Shown here piece by piece: positions 11,880 through 20,605 of a stretch of 64,000 nucleotides of DNA (positions are counted from its first letter, which is position 1; each line of letters begins with the position of its first letter). The notes under the pieces were generated by a model. It was not told where the DNA came from and ran no database searches. It was given only the letters and a program-made list of their open reading frames with translations. This DNA is from Nocardia mangyaensis (GTDB lineage: Bacteria > Actinomycetota > Actinomycetes > Mycobacteriales > Mycobacteriaceae), in the NCBI RefSeq assembly GCF_001886715.1, contig NZ_CP018082.1:6138001-6202000 (forward strand), given 5' to 3'. The position numbers and the translations under genes are program-made.

Positions 11880-12490
11880 TCAAGTTTGATTGCTGAGTCG
11901 TCGCCAGCAGATCAGCGCAGCGGCCAGGTCGAGGAATCCCTGATGGATGTCGGTGCGGCGTTCCCAACGGACGGCCAAGCGCCGGTATTGGTGCAGCAAC
12001 GCCAGTGTTTGCTCGACGATCCAGCGGCCGGCGGTCACCTTGTCGCGGGTGCCGCGGCGTGGGATATAGCCGGTGATCCGTCGTTGTTCGAGTTCGTCGT
12101 AGACGCGGGGGTAGTCGTAGCCTTTGTCCGCGATCAGGGTCGTGATCTTCTCGCGTGGTCGGCCGGTGCGTCCGCGTAGCGGACGTACTCGGTCGAGTAG
12201 CTCGGGTAGCACGAGGTGATCGTTGATGTTGGCCGCTGACTGAACGATTGCGAGCGGGAGGCCGTTGCCGCAGGTCAGGATGTGGTGTTTGACTTCTCGG
12301 GTGAGCGAGATGAGGGTCGGCCTTCGAATACGCGCGGTCAAGACGGCCTTGGGTCGGTGTGACTCGGTCGGTCGTGGTGTCGACTCAGCAGGCTCGCCGC
12401 GAGTGTGAATCCGGCACCGTGGAGCACGATTCGCTCCGGTTTTGCGGCGGTCGACCGGGCTGGGACCGGTATCGGCACCCCTAATGAGAT
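11880..12490 (-). pseudogene. IS5-family transposase, C-terminal part
   Basis: The minus-strand frame contains the IS5-family C-terminal half: VKHHILTCGNGLPLA, then ANINDH, LIADKGYDYPRVYDEL (second Asp), IPRRGTRDK and RWIVEQTLALLHQYRRL (catalytic Glu), ending ICWRRLSNQT. The preceding GADTGPSPVDRRKTG belongs to the same gene, but about 110 bases of unrelated reading lie between it and VKHH. The N-terminal part is at 13959-14207 on the same strand, beyond an inserted IS110. This split copy cannot make an intact transposase. Confidence 0.8.
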
Positions 12491-12727
12491 GTAGCGGGCC
12501 TGCCGATGCGGCAGACTCACTGCTGGTAGCGGCTGGCGGGTGAGCACTCTGTGCCCCCGGGACATTGAGTCCTGAAAAAAGATCGTGCCCCCGCCGGTCG
12601 ACCAGGAGAACGGATCGCTGCTGGGATGTCGTGCCCGCCCGAGGCGTGAGCACTTTTCATTAGGTCGCCGGGTGTTCTCCTGAACGCTACCGATATCGAA
12701 AGCTGGTGATAGACAGGAGGACTGCTG

Positions 12728-13954
12728 GTGTTATTCATCGGAGACGACTGAGCCCAAGACCATCACGACGTGGAATTGATGAACCAGGCAGGCAAGAGAC
12801 TGGCCCGAGCCCGGCTACCCGAAGGCGTCGACGGAATCGGGCGACTGCACGCACTGATCGGCGAACACCTCGATGTCGGCGCCGCAGCTGATGCCGTAGT
12901 CATCGGCATCGAGACCGACCGAGGCCCCTGGGTCGCGGCCCTGGTCGCGGCCGGCTACTCGGTGTATGCAGTCAACCCCTTGCAAGCTGCACGGTACCGA
13001 GACAGGCACACGGTCTCCGGCGCCAAGAGCGATCCCGCCGATGCTCACGTGCTGGCCGACATGGTGCGCACCGACTCCCACCAGTTGCGGCTCGTCGCGG
13101 CCGACAGCCCGCAAGCCGAGGCGGTGAAAGTAGTTGCCCGAGCCCACAAGACGCTGATCTGGGAACGTACTCGAACCACGCAGCGGCTTCGCCACTCACT
13201 ACGCGAATACTTCCCCGCCGCGCTCGAGGCATTCGATGACCTCACCGCACCCGATGCCCTGGAACTACTGGCCAAAGCGCCCGAACCTGTTGCGGCAGCG
13301 CGGCTATCGCGCAACCAGATCCGTGCCGCACTCACCCGGGCCCGCCGCCGCGATATCGACACCAAAGCCACTCGCGTCCAAGCGGCACTGCGAGCCGACC
13401 ACCTACGCCGTGACCAGGTGATCGATGCCGCCTACGCGGCCACCACACGCGCCTCGATCCAAATCCTGATCACGCTCCAAGAACAGATCGCCGAACTGGC
13501 CGCGCAGGTGGAAGCGCATTTTGGACGGCACCCGGATGCTGAGATCGTCCTGTCTCAACCCGGGATAGGCGTCATCCTCGGTGCCCGGGTGCTCGCCGAA
13601 TTCGGAGATGCCCGCGGCCGCTACGCCTCGGCCAAAGCCCGCAAAAACTATGCGGGCACCAGCCCGATCACCCGCGCCTCCGGCAAGAAGAAGATCGTCG
13701 CCGCCCGGTTCGTCCACAACGACCGGCTCATCGATTCACTCGCCCAGCAAGCGTTCTGCGCCCTGACCGCCTCACCCGGCGCCCGCGCCTACTACGACCG
13801 GCATCGCGCGCGCGGCATGGAACACCGCGCCGCGCTACGCCAACTCGCCAACCGGCTCGTCGGCATCCTCCACGGCTGCCTCAAGACCCGCACACCCTAC
13901 AACGAGGCCACCGCCTGGTCTCCCGGCGCCGCCGACCAAGCCACTGCTGCTTGA
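12728..13954 (+). pseudogene. IS110-family transposase with a nonsense codon at residue 8
   Basis: A DEDD transposase of 408 codons. Reading from GTG 12728 gives VLFIGDD, then TGA at 12749-12751 where the family has Trp (GDDWAQDHHDV), then an open frame to 13954. Downstream landmarks are intact: PVYAVNP-like SVYAVNPLQAARYRDR, KSDPADAHVLAD and the C-terminal Transposase_20 part QPGIGVILGARVLAEFGD and YAGTSPITRASGKK. A restart at GTG 12770 would drop the first catalytic Asp, so the protein is probably inactive. The element sits inside the IS5-type transposase gene, between its two halves. Confidence 0.85.
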
Positions 13955-13958
13955 CAAT

Positions 13959-14207
13959 CTAAGCCCTGGGATGTCCTTTTTTGGCCCGCACGTGCGAGCC
14001 GTCGGGTATGACGCGGTCGAAATCGATCAATCCCGCGCGGTGGCAGTGGGCGAGCATCGTGGTGTGCATGGCCTCGAAGACCCCGGCCGCCTGCCAGTCG
14101 CGTAGCCGCCGCCAGCAGGTCATGCCGGACCCGAACCCAAGTTCCTGGGGCAGGTCTTCCCATCCGATGCCGGTGATCAACACGAACAAGACCTCCGATG
14201 CTTTTAG
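13959..14207 (-). pseudogene. IS5-family transposase, N-terminal part
   Basis: The minus-strand frame reads KASEVLFVLITGIGWEDLP, GFGSGMTCWRRLRDWQ and DRVIPDGSHVRAKKG, the IS5 N-terminal/DDE start with the first Asp. It breaks off after AKKG at the border of the IS110 insertion and continues (GADTGPSPVD) at about 12480. Its own first ~40 residues are missing because IS110 copy 2 abuts directly at about 14208. Confidence 0.8.
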
Positions 14208-14210
14208 GTG

Positions 14211-15397
14211 TCAAGCAGCGACCGGTTCCGGGGTAGTCGTGATCGGTTGACCGAATGCCTTGGCAGGGTCGAATTCCTGTCCGTTTTGAAGGCAGTAGAA
14301 GAGCTGGCCGAGCATCTTGTTCACCAGGTGCCGCAGGGCGGCGGAGTGCCGGTCGCCGTGCGCGCGGCGGCGTAGGTAGTGCTCGCGGGCAGGCCCGGTG
14401 TTGGCGGCCGCAGAGAATCCCCAGACCCAGCCCGCGGCGGCGAGGCGGTCGTTCTTGATCCGGCGGAAGGTGATCGAGATACTGCGCCCCGATGCACGGG
14501 TCACTGGCGCGGTTCCCGCATATGCCTTCAACGCGCGCGCGTCAGCGAACCGTCGGCGGTCGTCGCCGATCTCGGCCAAAACCCGGGCGCCGGTGAGGTC
14601 GGCCAAACCGGGGAAGCTGGTGATGATCGCGTGATCAGGGTGTTTACGGAACTCTTCGGCGGCTGCCTGTTCCAGGTCGTCGGCGCCAGTGCAGGCGGCA
14701 TCGAGGGTGGCGAGCAGGGCTAGGGCTTGGCGCCCCATCGCCTTCTCGACCTGGTCGGGTTGGCGCAGGCCGGGACGGCGCAACTTGTCGACGATGTCTT
14801 CGGCCAGGGCTTCGATACCGCGTTTGCGCCCCGCTCGCCGAAGCGCGGCCGTCACGCGGGCCCGGGTCAGTTTCGCCGCGGTGGCTGGGGTCGCGGCGAT
14901 GGCCAGTATCGCGCGGGCTTCGGGTTTGGCGAGGTTGGTGGCGGACTTATCAGCGAAGGCAGCCAGGAACACTGGGTGAAATTCGCGGAGCAGGGAGCGT
15001 AGTTCGTTGCTCGCCTTGGTGCGGCGCCAAACCGCGTCTTGCTGAGCGCGGGCCAGCACGGCGATGGCTTCGGTGAGTTCAGCGTCGGCCGGGATCAGTC
15101 GGTGCATGTGGGCATCGACGCGCAAGATGTTAGCCAGGGTCATCGCGTCAGCGTGGTCGGACTTGGCGCGGGCCACGGTGTGGCGTTCGCGATAACGGGC
15201 CACCGCCATCGGATTGATCGCGTAAACCGGCCGGCCGGTGGCGCGGATCGCGGCGACCATCAACCCGCGCGGTGTTTCGATCGCGACCGGGATCGGGTCC
15301 TCGGCGGTATCGCCAGCCGCGGTCAGAAGCTCGGTCAGTGCGGTGAACCCAGCCGGATCGTCGCCGATCCGCTTCTTCGATATCAGGGTGCCGTCCT
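14211..15397 (-). pseudogene. IS110-family transposase (copy 2), 5'-truncated
   Basis: A long minus-strand frame with IS110 landmarks: PVAIETPRGLMVAAI, PVYAINPMAVARYRER, KSDHADAMTLANILR and the C-terminal FPGLADLTGARVLAEIGDD and YAGTAPVTRASGRS. The N-terminal 20-25 residues that carry the first catalytic Asp are replaced by sequence from the IS3 element that begins at about 15408. The missing N-terminus is not found on the far side of that IS3 element, so a deletion occurred as well. Confidence 0.82.
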
Positions 15398-15463
15398 GAG
15401 GTTCCCCTGAAGTAGTGGACATCCGAGATAGCGGGACCATCGGTCCCTGGAAGGATGTTCACC

Positions 15464-15793
15464 ATGCCTCGTCCGCGTCGATCGTATTCACCCGAGTACC
15501 GGGTCGAAGCCGCGCACCGAGTCATCGATTCCGGGCGGCCGGTCCGCGACATCGCCCGCGAACTCGATGTCCACGAGAACCTTCTCCATAAATGGGTGCG
15601 TGAGGAACGCCGCCGCATGAGCGCTGCGGGCCAATCCCCAGCACGTGGACCGGATAGCGCTGTCGGACGCGAACTTTCCTCTGACGAGAAGGCCGAGTTG
15701 GTGCGGTTACGGGCCAAGGTCGCCGAGCAGGCCAAGGACATCGCGTTCCTGGAAAAAGCATCGGCGTACTTTGCGGCAAAGCATCCAAAGTGA
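15464..15793 (+). CDS. IS3-family OrfA (helix-turn-helix protein)
   Basis: A 109-residue transposase N-terminal protein (HTH_Tnp_1 fold): YSPEYRVEAAHRVIDSG, the recognition part VHENLLHKWVREE and a C-terminal leucine-zipper-like stretch (ELVRLRAKVAEQAKDIAFLEKA). ATG 15464 is preferred over 15455 because GGAAGG is about nine bases upstream. It overlaps the start of orfB by four bases and ends at KHPK, where IS3 elements normally shift frame by -1 to make the OrfAB fusion. Confidence 0.85.
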   Translation: MPRPRRSYSPEYRVEAAHRVIDSGRPVRDIARELDVHENLLHKWVREERRRMSAAGQSPARGPDSAVGRELSSDEKAELVRLRAKVAEQAKDIAFLEKASAYFAAKHPK

Positions 15794-16804
15794 GCAGGTT
15801 CGAGCTCATGGCCTCAGAGTGCGCCGACCATGACGTGACCAGGATGGCGAAGTTACTCGACGTGTCGACCTCGGGCTACTACCGGTATCTGCAGGTCCGT
15901 GCCGCATCTGAGGTCTCGCCGCGGGTCCAGCGACGGCGCGATCTGGAGGTGAAGATCCTCGCCCACCATCGCGCGTCGCACCGCACCTACGGATCACCGC
16001 GGATCACGGCTGACCTGCGTGCTGAAGGTGAATCCGTCTCGGCCAACACCGTCGCCGCGATCATGGTCGACCTCGGAATCGAGGGGATCAGTCCACGCAC
16101 GTTCAAGACCACCACCGTCACCGACCCAGCGGCGGCGTTCCCGCCTGATCTGGTCGGACGCCGCTTCGATCGCGGCAGACCGGACCTGGTGTGGTCCTCG
16201 GATATCGAGCGCCGTGAGGCGCTGTTCAACCGAGTGGAGGTGAAAGACCTGCACCATGCGGCCGTCGCAGCGGCCGGATGAAGCTGAGGGCAGCCTGACC
16301 CGGGAGACGCTGGTGAGGGTGGCAAGCAGCCCTGACAACGACGGGACGGTCCGGCACTGCCAGACGGATCGGGTCCGGCAAGCAAGACGGGAAGGTGTAC
16401 GCGAGGAACCAGCGGCTGAACGCCTCTCAAGAGAGAACACCAGCTCCAAATCTGGCGGATATGGGCTGGGCTGCGATGCGCACCCGCTTCGGCGGGGAAC
16501 TCCGGGACCGGTTGATATCGCCGGTCAGGAGGCCGTGGTGAAAGGCTGCGGCGTAACCACGGCGAAGTCGCAGGGGCATAGCTGGGCGCCTCACCCGTCG
16601 ATCGGTTGACAGTGAACACGGGAACCATCTCACGGGTCCCTCCCCAGCCCGGAAACCATTCGGGAGGAAGGGAAAGCGCGTCGTCTGCTGACGCCTGTGG
16701 GATGGGGCGGAGGAGCCGTAGTAGTCCGAGTCCGGGAAAGCCGGACACATGGCGAAGGGCTCCAGCGGGTTCGCAGCAAGTACAGCAAACTGTGGAGGTC
16801 ACTT

Positions 16805-18256
16805 GTGAATACGAGTGCGTCGTGGCCCGATCCGGAAACGGCCGAGCTGCGGGTACGCAGGATGCAGCGCAAGCTGCACCATTGGGCGGTCGATGATTCC
16901 GGCCGCTGTTTCGATGATGTGTTCAACCTCGTCTACGACCCCGCGTTTCTCACCGTTGCGTGGGATCGGGTGCGGACGAACAAGGGTGCACGCTCGGCCG
17001 GTGCCGATGGGATCGTTCCGCGATTTCTCGGCCCGGAAGAGTCGGCCCGGATGCTCGAGACCTTGCATGCGCAGGTCAAAGCGCGCCGGTTTCGGCCCGA
17101 CCCGGTGCGGGAGGTGATGATCCCGAAGGCGAACGGCAAGTTGCGTCGCCTGGGGATCGCGACTGCGGCCGACCGGGTGGTGCAGGCGTCGCTGAAGTTG
17201 GTGTTGGAACCGATCTTCGAGGCCGATTTCCGGCCTTGCAGTTACGGGTTCAGGCCGCGGCGGCGTGCTCAGGACGCTATCGCTGAGATTCACTACCTCG
17301 CCGGGGGCACCCGCGCCTATCACTGGGTGTTCGAGGGTGACATCGAGGCGTGTTTCGACGAGATCGACCACACCGCGCTCATGGCGCGAGTACGGGCGAG
17401 GGTCTCCGACAAACGGGTTCTGGCCCTGGTGAAGTTGTTTCTGAAGGCGGGAATCCTTGGCAAGGACTTGGCCTTTCGGAGCAATGCCACCGGGACTCCG
17501 CAGGGCGGGATCTTGTCACCGTTGTTGGCCAACATCGCGTTGTCCGTTCTGGACGAGCACTTCGCCGCGAAATGGGAAGCGCTCGGACCGTATTGGACAC
17601 GCGCGAAGTATTGTCGGGCCGGTGGGGCCACGATGAAAATCGTCCGCTACGCAGACGATTTCGTCGTCATGGTCCATGGCAGCCAGGCTGATGCCGAAGC
17701 GCTACGCGAGGAGGTCGCTGCGGTACTCGCGCCGATGGGTCTACGCTTATCGGCCGAGAAGACCAAGATCTGCCATGTCGACGAAGGGTTCGAGTTCCTG
17801 GGTTTCCGCATCCAGCGGCAAACCAAAAGGGGCACGGGAAAGAAATACGTTTACACCTGGCCGTCGAAGAAGGCGCTCGCGTCGGTTATCGACAAGGTCA
17901 GGATGGTGACACGCCGACACAAGCATCGAACGCTCGCCGACCTGCTGCACCGGCTCAACCCCGTCCTGCGGGGATGGTGCGGCTATTTCCAGCACGGGGT
18001 ATCCAAACGCACCTTCAGCTACCTCGACCACTACGCGTGGTGGAAGGTGGTCGGTTGGATGCGCAAACGACATCACGGGCTGGCATGGGGTGTCTTCTGT
18101 CGCCGGTTCCTGCCCGGGTGGCAGATCCGCGTCGGACGAACCGCGATGTTCCGGCCCTGGGAAGTGGAAGTCACCCGCTACCGCTTCCGGGGCTACAACA
18201 TCGCCACCCCGTGGAGTTGGCGGCCACCGGAATCAGCAACAGCCACAACGGCATAA
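16805..18256 (+). CDS. ltrA: Group II intron reverse transcriptase/maturase
   Basis: A 483-residue intron-encoded protein that aids splicing and target-primed reverse transcription. RT blocks are visible: IPKANGKLRRLGI (RT1/2), YGFRPRRRAQDAI (RT2a/3), EGDIEACFDEIDH (first Asp), GTPQGGILSPLLANI (RT4) and RYADDFVVM with the catalytic YADD (RT5). The maturase X domain follows (LNPVLRGWCGYFQHG). There is no C-terminal endonuclease. GTG 16805 was chosen because the family homology starts there; upstream frame is intron RNA. Domain V begins 9 bases after the stop. Confidence 0.9.
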   Translation: MNTSASWPDPETAELRVRRMQRKLHHWAVDDSGRCFDDVFNLVYDPAFLTVAWDRVRTNKGARSAGADGIVPRFLGPEESARMLETLHAQVKARRFRPDPVREVMIPKANGKLRRLGIATAADRVVQASLKLVLEPIFEADFRPCSYGFRPRRRAQDAIAEIHYLAGGTRAYHWVFEGDIEACFDEIDHTALMARVRARVSDKRVLALVKLFLKAGILGKDLAFRSNATGTPQGGILSPLLANIALSVLDEHFAAKWEALGPYWTRAKYCRAGGATMKIVRYADDFVVMVHGSQADAEALREEVAAVLAPMGLRLSAEKTKICHVDEGFEFLGFRIQRQTKRGTGKKYVYTWPSKKALASVIDKVRMVTRRHKHRTLADLLHRLNPVLRGWCGYFQHGVSKRTFSYLDHYAWWKVVGWMRKRHHGLAWGVFCRRFLPGWQIRVGRTAMFRPWEVEVTRYRFRGYNIATPWSWRPPESATATTA

Positions 18257-18264
18257 CCCGTGGA

Positions 18265-18298
18265 GAGCCCGTTGCGTTGAGAGGCGCACGGCGGGTTC
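18265..18298 (+). ncRNA. Group II intron domain V
   Basis: A 34-nt hairpin with the conserved domain V form: GAGCCCG on the 5' side (catalytic AGC), a GAGA tetraloop closed by GCGUU/GGCGC, a bulge and CGGGUUC on the 3' side. It is the ribozyme catalytic core. Domain VI (about 18299-18350) follows. Confidence 0.8.
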
Positions 18299-18378
18299 GG
18301 AGGGCGGGCCGGGGAAACGGGCCGGTGGAGACATCGGCACCGCGCCCCGGTCCGACCCCTACACTGAGCATCACACCG

Positions 18379-20015
18379 CTTGGATTCCAGCAGTCGTCGC
18401 AACACGCGTGGTTACGAGGCTTCCAGTAAAGCAGTCAGACGCTCGGCGGTGTGTCCCAATCCAGCGACTTGCGGGGTCGCTCGTTGAGTTCCTGGGCGAC
18501 CGCTCGGAGGTCGTCGATGCCGTGTCCTGCCAGGTCGGTGCCGCGTGGGAAGTATTGCCGGAGAAGTCCGTTCGTGTTTTCGTTGGTGCCGCGCTGCCAG
18601 GGCGATCCTGGGTCTGCGAAGTAGACCTCGAAGCTCGTCGCGGTGCTGAACGCGCGGTGCTCGGCCATTTCCGCGCCTTGGTCCCAGGTCAGTGTTCCTC
18701 TCAGCGACGCCGGCAGGTTGGCGACGGCGGCGATCAGCGAGTCCCGGACGGTTTCGGCATTGCGTTCGCGGCCGAGGCGACCGAGCAGGACAAAGCGTGT
18801 GGACCGCTCGACCAGAGTCGCGATCGCTGATCCGCCCAGGGCGCCGATGATGAGGTCGCCTTCCCAGTGGCCAGGCACTGTCCTGGACTCGACGACGGCA
18901 GGCCGTTGGCCGATAGAGTTCATCGGATCGACGAACCTCGGGCGACGGACGCCGGTCTGCTTGCGGGGTTTGCGAGCGAGGCGACCGCGCCGAAGTTGTT
19001 TTCCGAGTGCACGTTTGAGCTCTCCACGAGCGTGGACGTAGATCGCTTGGTAGATCGTTTCGGTGCTCACTCGCATCTCCGAACTGGTCGGGAAGTCCTT
19101 GATCAGCCGGTGGCTGATCTGCTGTGGTGACCACTTCTTGTTCAGTTTCGCCTGCACGTAGTGGCGGAGTGCGGTGTTCGCGACCAGTTTCGGTGGCCGC
19201 GGTCGGGCTCGGCGTTTCACCGACAGCCGGTGCGCGGTATGAGGCATGTATCCGCGCGAGGAGACGGTGTTGCGGTTCAACTCCCGACTGATCGTCGATG
19301 GCGAACGGCCCAACTCGGAGGCGATCTTGCGGATCGACAACCCTGACCGCCGCAGGTCCTGAAGTTGCTCACGCTCGACCAGGCTGAGGTATCGCCGATG
19401 GATGATCTTCTCAACAACCTCGAGATCGACACTTCCACCGATCGCGCGTGATCTTCGTTCCGGCACGCCGCCATTGTTGCGCTCGGGGTAGCGCACCACA
19501 CGACCGTCCGGATAGACCCGCCCCCGGTTGATGATCGTGATGCCTTTGTCCCAGTCAATGGCCGATCGGGCATCGGCACCGACCTGCTTCCGAGCCTGCG
19601 CGCGTGTGAGCCCGGCAGCACGCAGTCGCAAGAATTCCTCCCGGCGCGGGTTGACCTTGCGTGCCTCGCTGGTACAGATTCCCGCCTTGCGAGCCCACGC
19701 ATACGCAGTCGGCCGAGCAATACCCAACTCACGAGCAACAGTGGAAATGATCTGCCGTTCCCGCACCAGGCGAAGAAATTCCGCCTTCAGCTCCGCGGAG
19801 TAGACGCGTGGCGTTGCCCGCTGCATGGTCAGCCCGGTGTGGCGCAGCCAGTTGTAGCCGGCGTTTTCAGGAATGCCCACCGCTTTCGCCGCGGCGCGGA
19901 CAGTTCCTCCCCTGTCGAGTACCCGGAAGAACTCATCCTTTTGCTGCTGCGTGTACTTCCTGCTAGCCATGGCCGCACCTTCCGAGAGGTGTTGCGACGA
20001 CTGCTGGAATCCAAG
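18379..20015. mobile_element. IS30-family element with 27-bp perfect inverted repeats
   Basis: A 1,637-bp element bounded by perfect 27-bp inverted repeats at 18379-18405 and 19989-20015 (outer end CTTGGATTCCAGCAG). It is flanked by a 3-bp target duplication CCG (18376-18378 and 20016-20018). It lies 16 bases downstream of the group II intron in the shared IS3 orfB gene, with its transposase on the minus strand. Confidence 0.93.
18435..19970 (-). CDS. IS30-family transposase
   Basis: A 511-residue DDE transposase. The N-terminus has extra HTH-like repeats (TVRAAAKAVGIPENAGYNWL and ISTVARELGIARPTAYAWA), then the IS30 HTH (YLSLVEREQLQDLRRSGLS, LGRSPSTISRELNRN). The catalytic core shows Asp in GHWEGDLIIG, Asp in LTWDQGAEM and Glu in TNENTNGLLRQYFP. 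The frame is intact and the element has clean ends, so it may be active. The doubled upstream HTH makes it longer than typical 350-400 residue IS30 proteins. Confidence 0.9.
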   Translation of the reverse strand: MASRKYTQQQKDEFFRVLDRGGTVRAAAKAVGIPENAGYNWLRHTGLTMQRATPRVYSAELKAEFLRLVRERQIISTVARELGIARPTAYAWARKAGICTSEARKVNPRREEFLRLRAAGLTRAQARKQVGADARSAIDWDKGITIINRGRVYPDGRVVRYPERNNGGVPERRSRAIGGSVDLEVVEKIIHRRYLSLVEREQLQDLRRSGLSIRKIASELGRSPSTISRELNRNTVSSRGYMPHTAHRLSVKRRARPRPPKLVANTALRHYVQAKLNKKWSPQQISHRLIKDFPTSSEMRVSTETIYQAIYVHARGELKRALGKQLRRGRLARKPRKQTGVRRPRFVDPMNSIGQRPAVVESRTVPGHWEGDLIIGALGGSAIATLVERSTRFVLLGRLGRERNAETVRDSLIAAVANLPASLRGTLTWDQGAEMAEHRAFSTATSFEVYFADPGSPWQRGTNENTNGLLRQYFPRGTDLAGHGIDDLRAVAQELNERPRKSLDWDTPPSV

Positions 20016-20546
20016 CCGGTGAAGGGAAGCTCTATCTGTGCGCGATCAAGGACGTGTTCTCGAACCGGATCGTGGGTTACTCGATCGACTCGCGGATGAA
20101 GGCACGCCTGGCCGTCGATGCACTGAGCTCGGCCGTGGCCCGACGCCGCGCCGCCGGCGACGACGTCGCCGGTTGCGTGGTTCACAGCGACCGAGGGTCG
20201 CAATTTCGGTCACGAAAGTTTGTCCGTGCCTTGGGTATTCATGCGATGGCCGGATCGATGGGCAGAGTCGGAGCGTGCGGTGACAACGCCGCGATGGAGT
20301 CGTTCTTCGCGTTGCTCCAGAAGAACGTTCTCGACCGGCAGCCATGGACGAGTCGTGAGGAGCTGCGGATCGCGATCGTCACCTGGATCGAACGGACCTA
20401 TCACCGTCGTCGACGTCAATCCAGACTCGGCAAATTGACCCCGATCGAATACGAGGCCATCATGGCCACACCGGCTCTTCGAGCTGCCTAACTGCTGTCA
20501 CCAGATCGTGCAGCAGTCCCGTTTCACGGAGTCGCGTTGCTGGACT

Positions 20547-20603
20547 TCATGCCACAATGGTTGTGTTCTCGTACTCTATCGGGGTCAGCATGCCTATGTC
20601 CCG
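20547..20603 (-). pseudogene. Tail of an unrelated IS3 OrfB
   Basis: The minus strand reads MLTPIEYENTTIVA then a stop, the standard C-terminal tail of IS3-family OrfB proteins. Only about 18 residues remain, squeezed between the right end of the composite IS3 element and the next IS3 orfB. It is a scar from an earlier insertion. Confidence 0.55.
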
Positions 20604-20605
20604 CG

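Larger units (their letters stand above)
16207..18362 (+). mobile_element. Group II intron with reverse transcriptase
   Basis: A 2,156-base intron inside IS3 orfB, placed by exon continuity (GATATC | ACTGAG). It ends in AC, as expected, but begins GAGCG instead of the usual GUGYG. The 5' region carries the structured pre-ORF RNA (for example the GGGATGGGGCGGAGGAGCCG stretch near 16700), then the RT gene, then domains V and VI. The insertion site is directly after the first catalytic Asp codons of the transposase. No HNH endonuclease domain follows the RT. Confidence 0.85.
15790..20491 (+). pseudogene. IS3-family OrfB transposase, split in three pieces
   Basis: Piece 1 (15790-16206) ends at the codons for WSSDI with the first catalytic Asp. 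Piece 2 (18363-18378) encodes TEHHT. Piece 3 (20019-20491) resumes with GEGKLYLCAIKDVFSNRIVGYSI-type sequence, holds the second Asp in HSDRGSQF and the Glu in NAAMESFFALLQ, and ends LTPIEYEAIMATPALRAA. Joined in frame the pieces give 302 codons with no stop. The intron could in principle splice out of the RNA, but IS30 cannot, so this gene is disrupted. Confidence 0.88.
15408..20549 (+). mobile_element. IS3-family element interrupted by a group II intron and an IS30 element
   Basis: The outer element carries orfA and a split orfB. Its ends are imperfect inverted repeats: TGAAGT at 15408 with CGGGAC 27 bases inside, matched by ACTTCA at 20544-20549 with GTCCCG inside. Removing the intron (16207-18362), IS30 (18379-20015) and one copy of its CCG target duplication restores one continuous 301-residue OrfB. 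Insertion order therefore reads IS3 first, then intron and IS30 in unresolved order. Confidence 0.85.

Noticed and set aside
12749..12751. TGA in the IS110 gene as a selenocysteine or recoded codon
   Set aside because: No SECIS-like structure or selenoprotein family relation; a TGG to TGA nonsense change is simpler.
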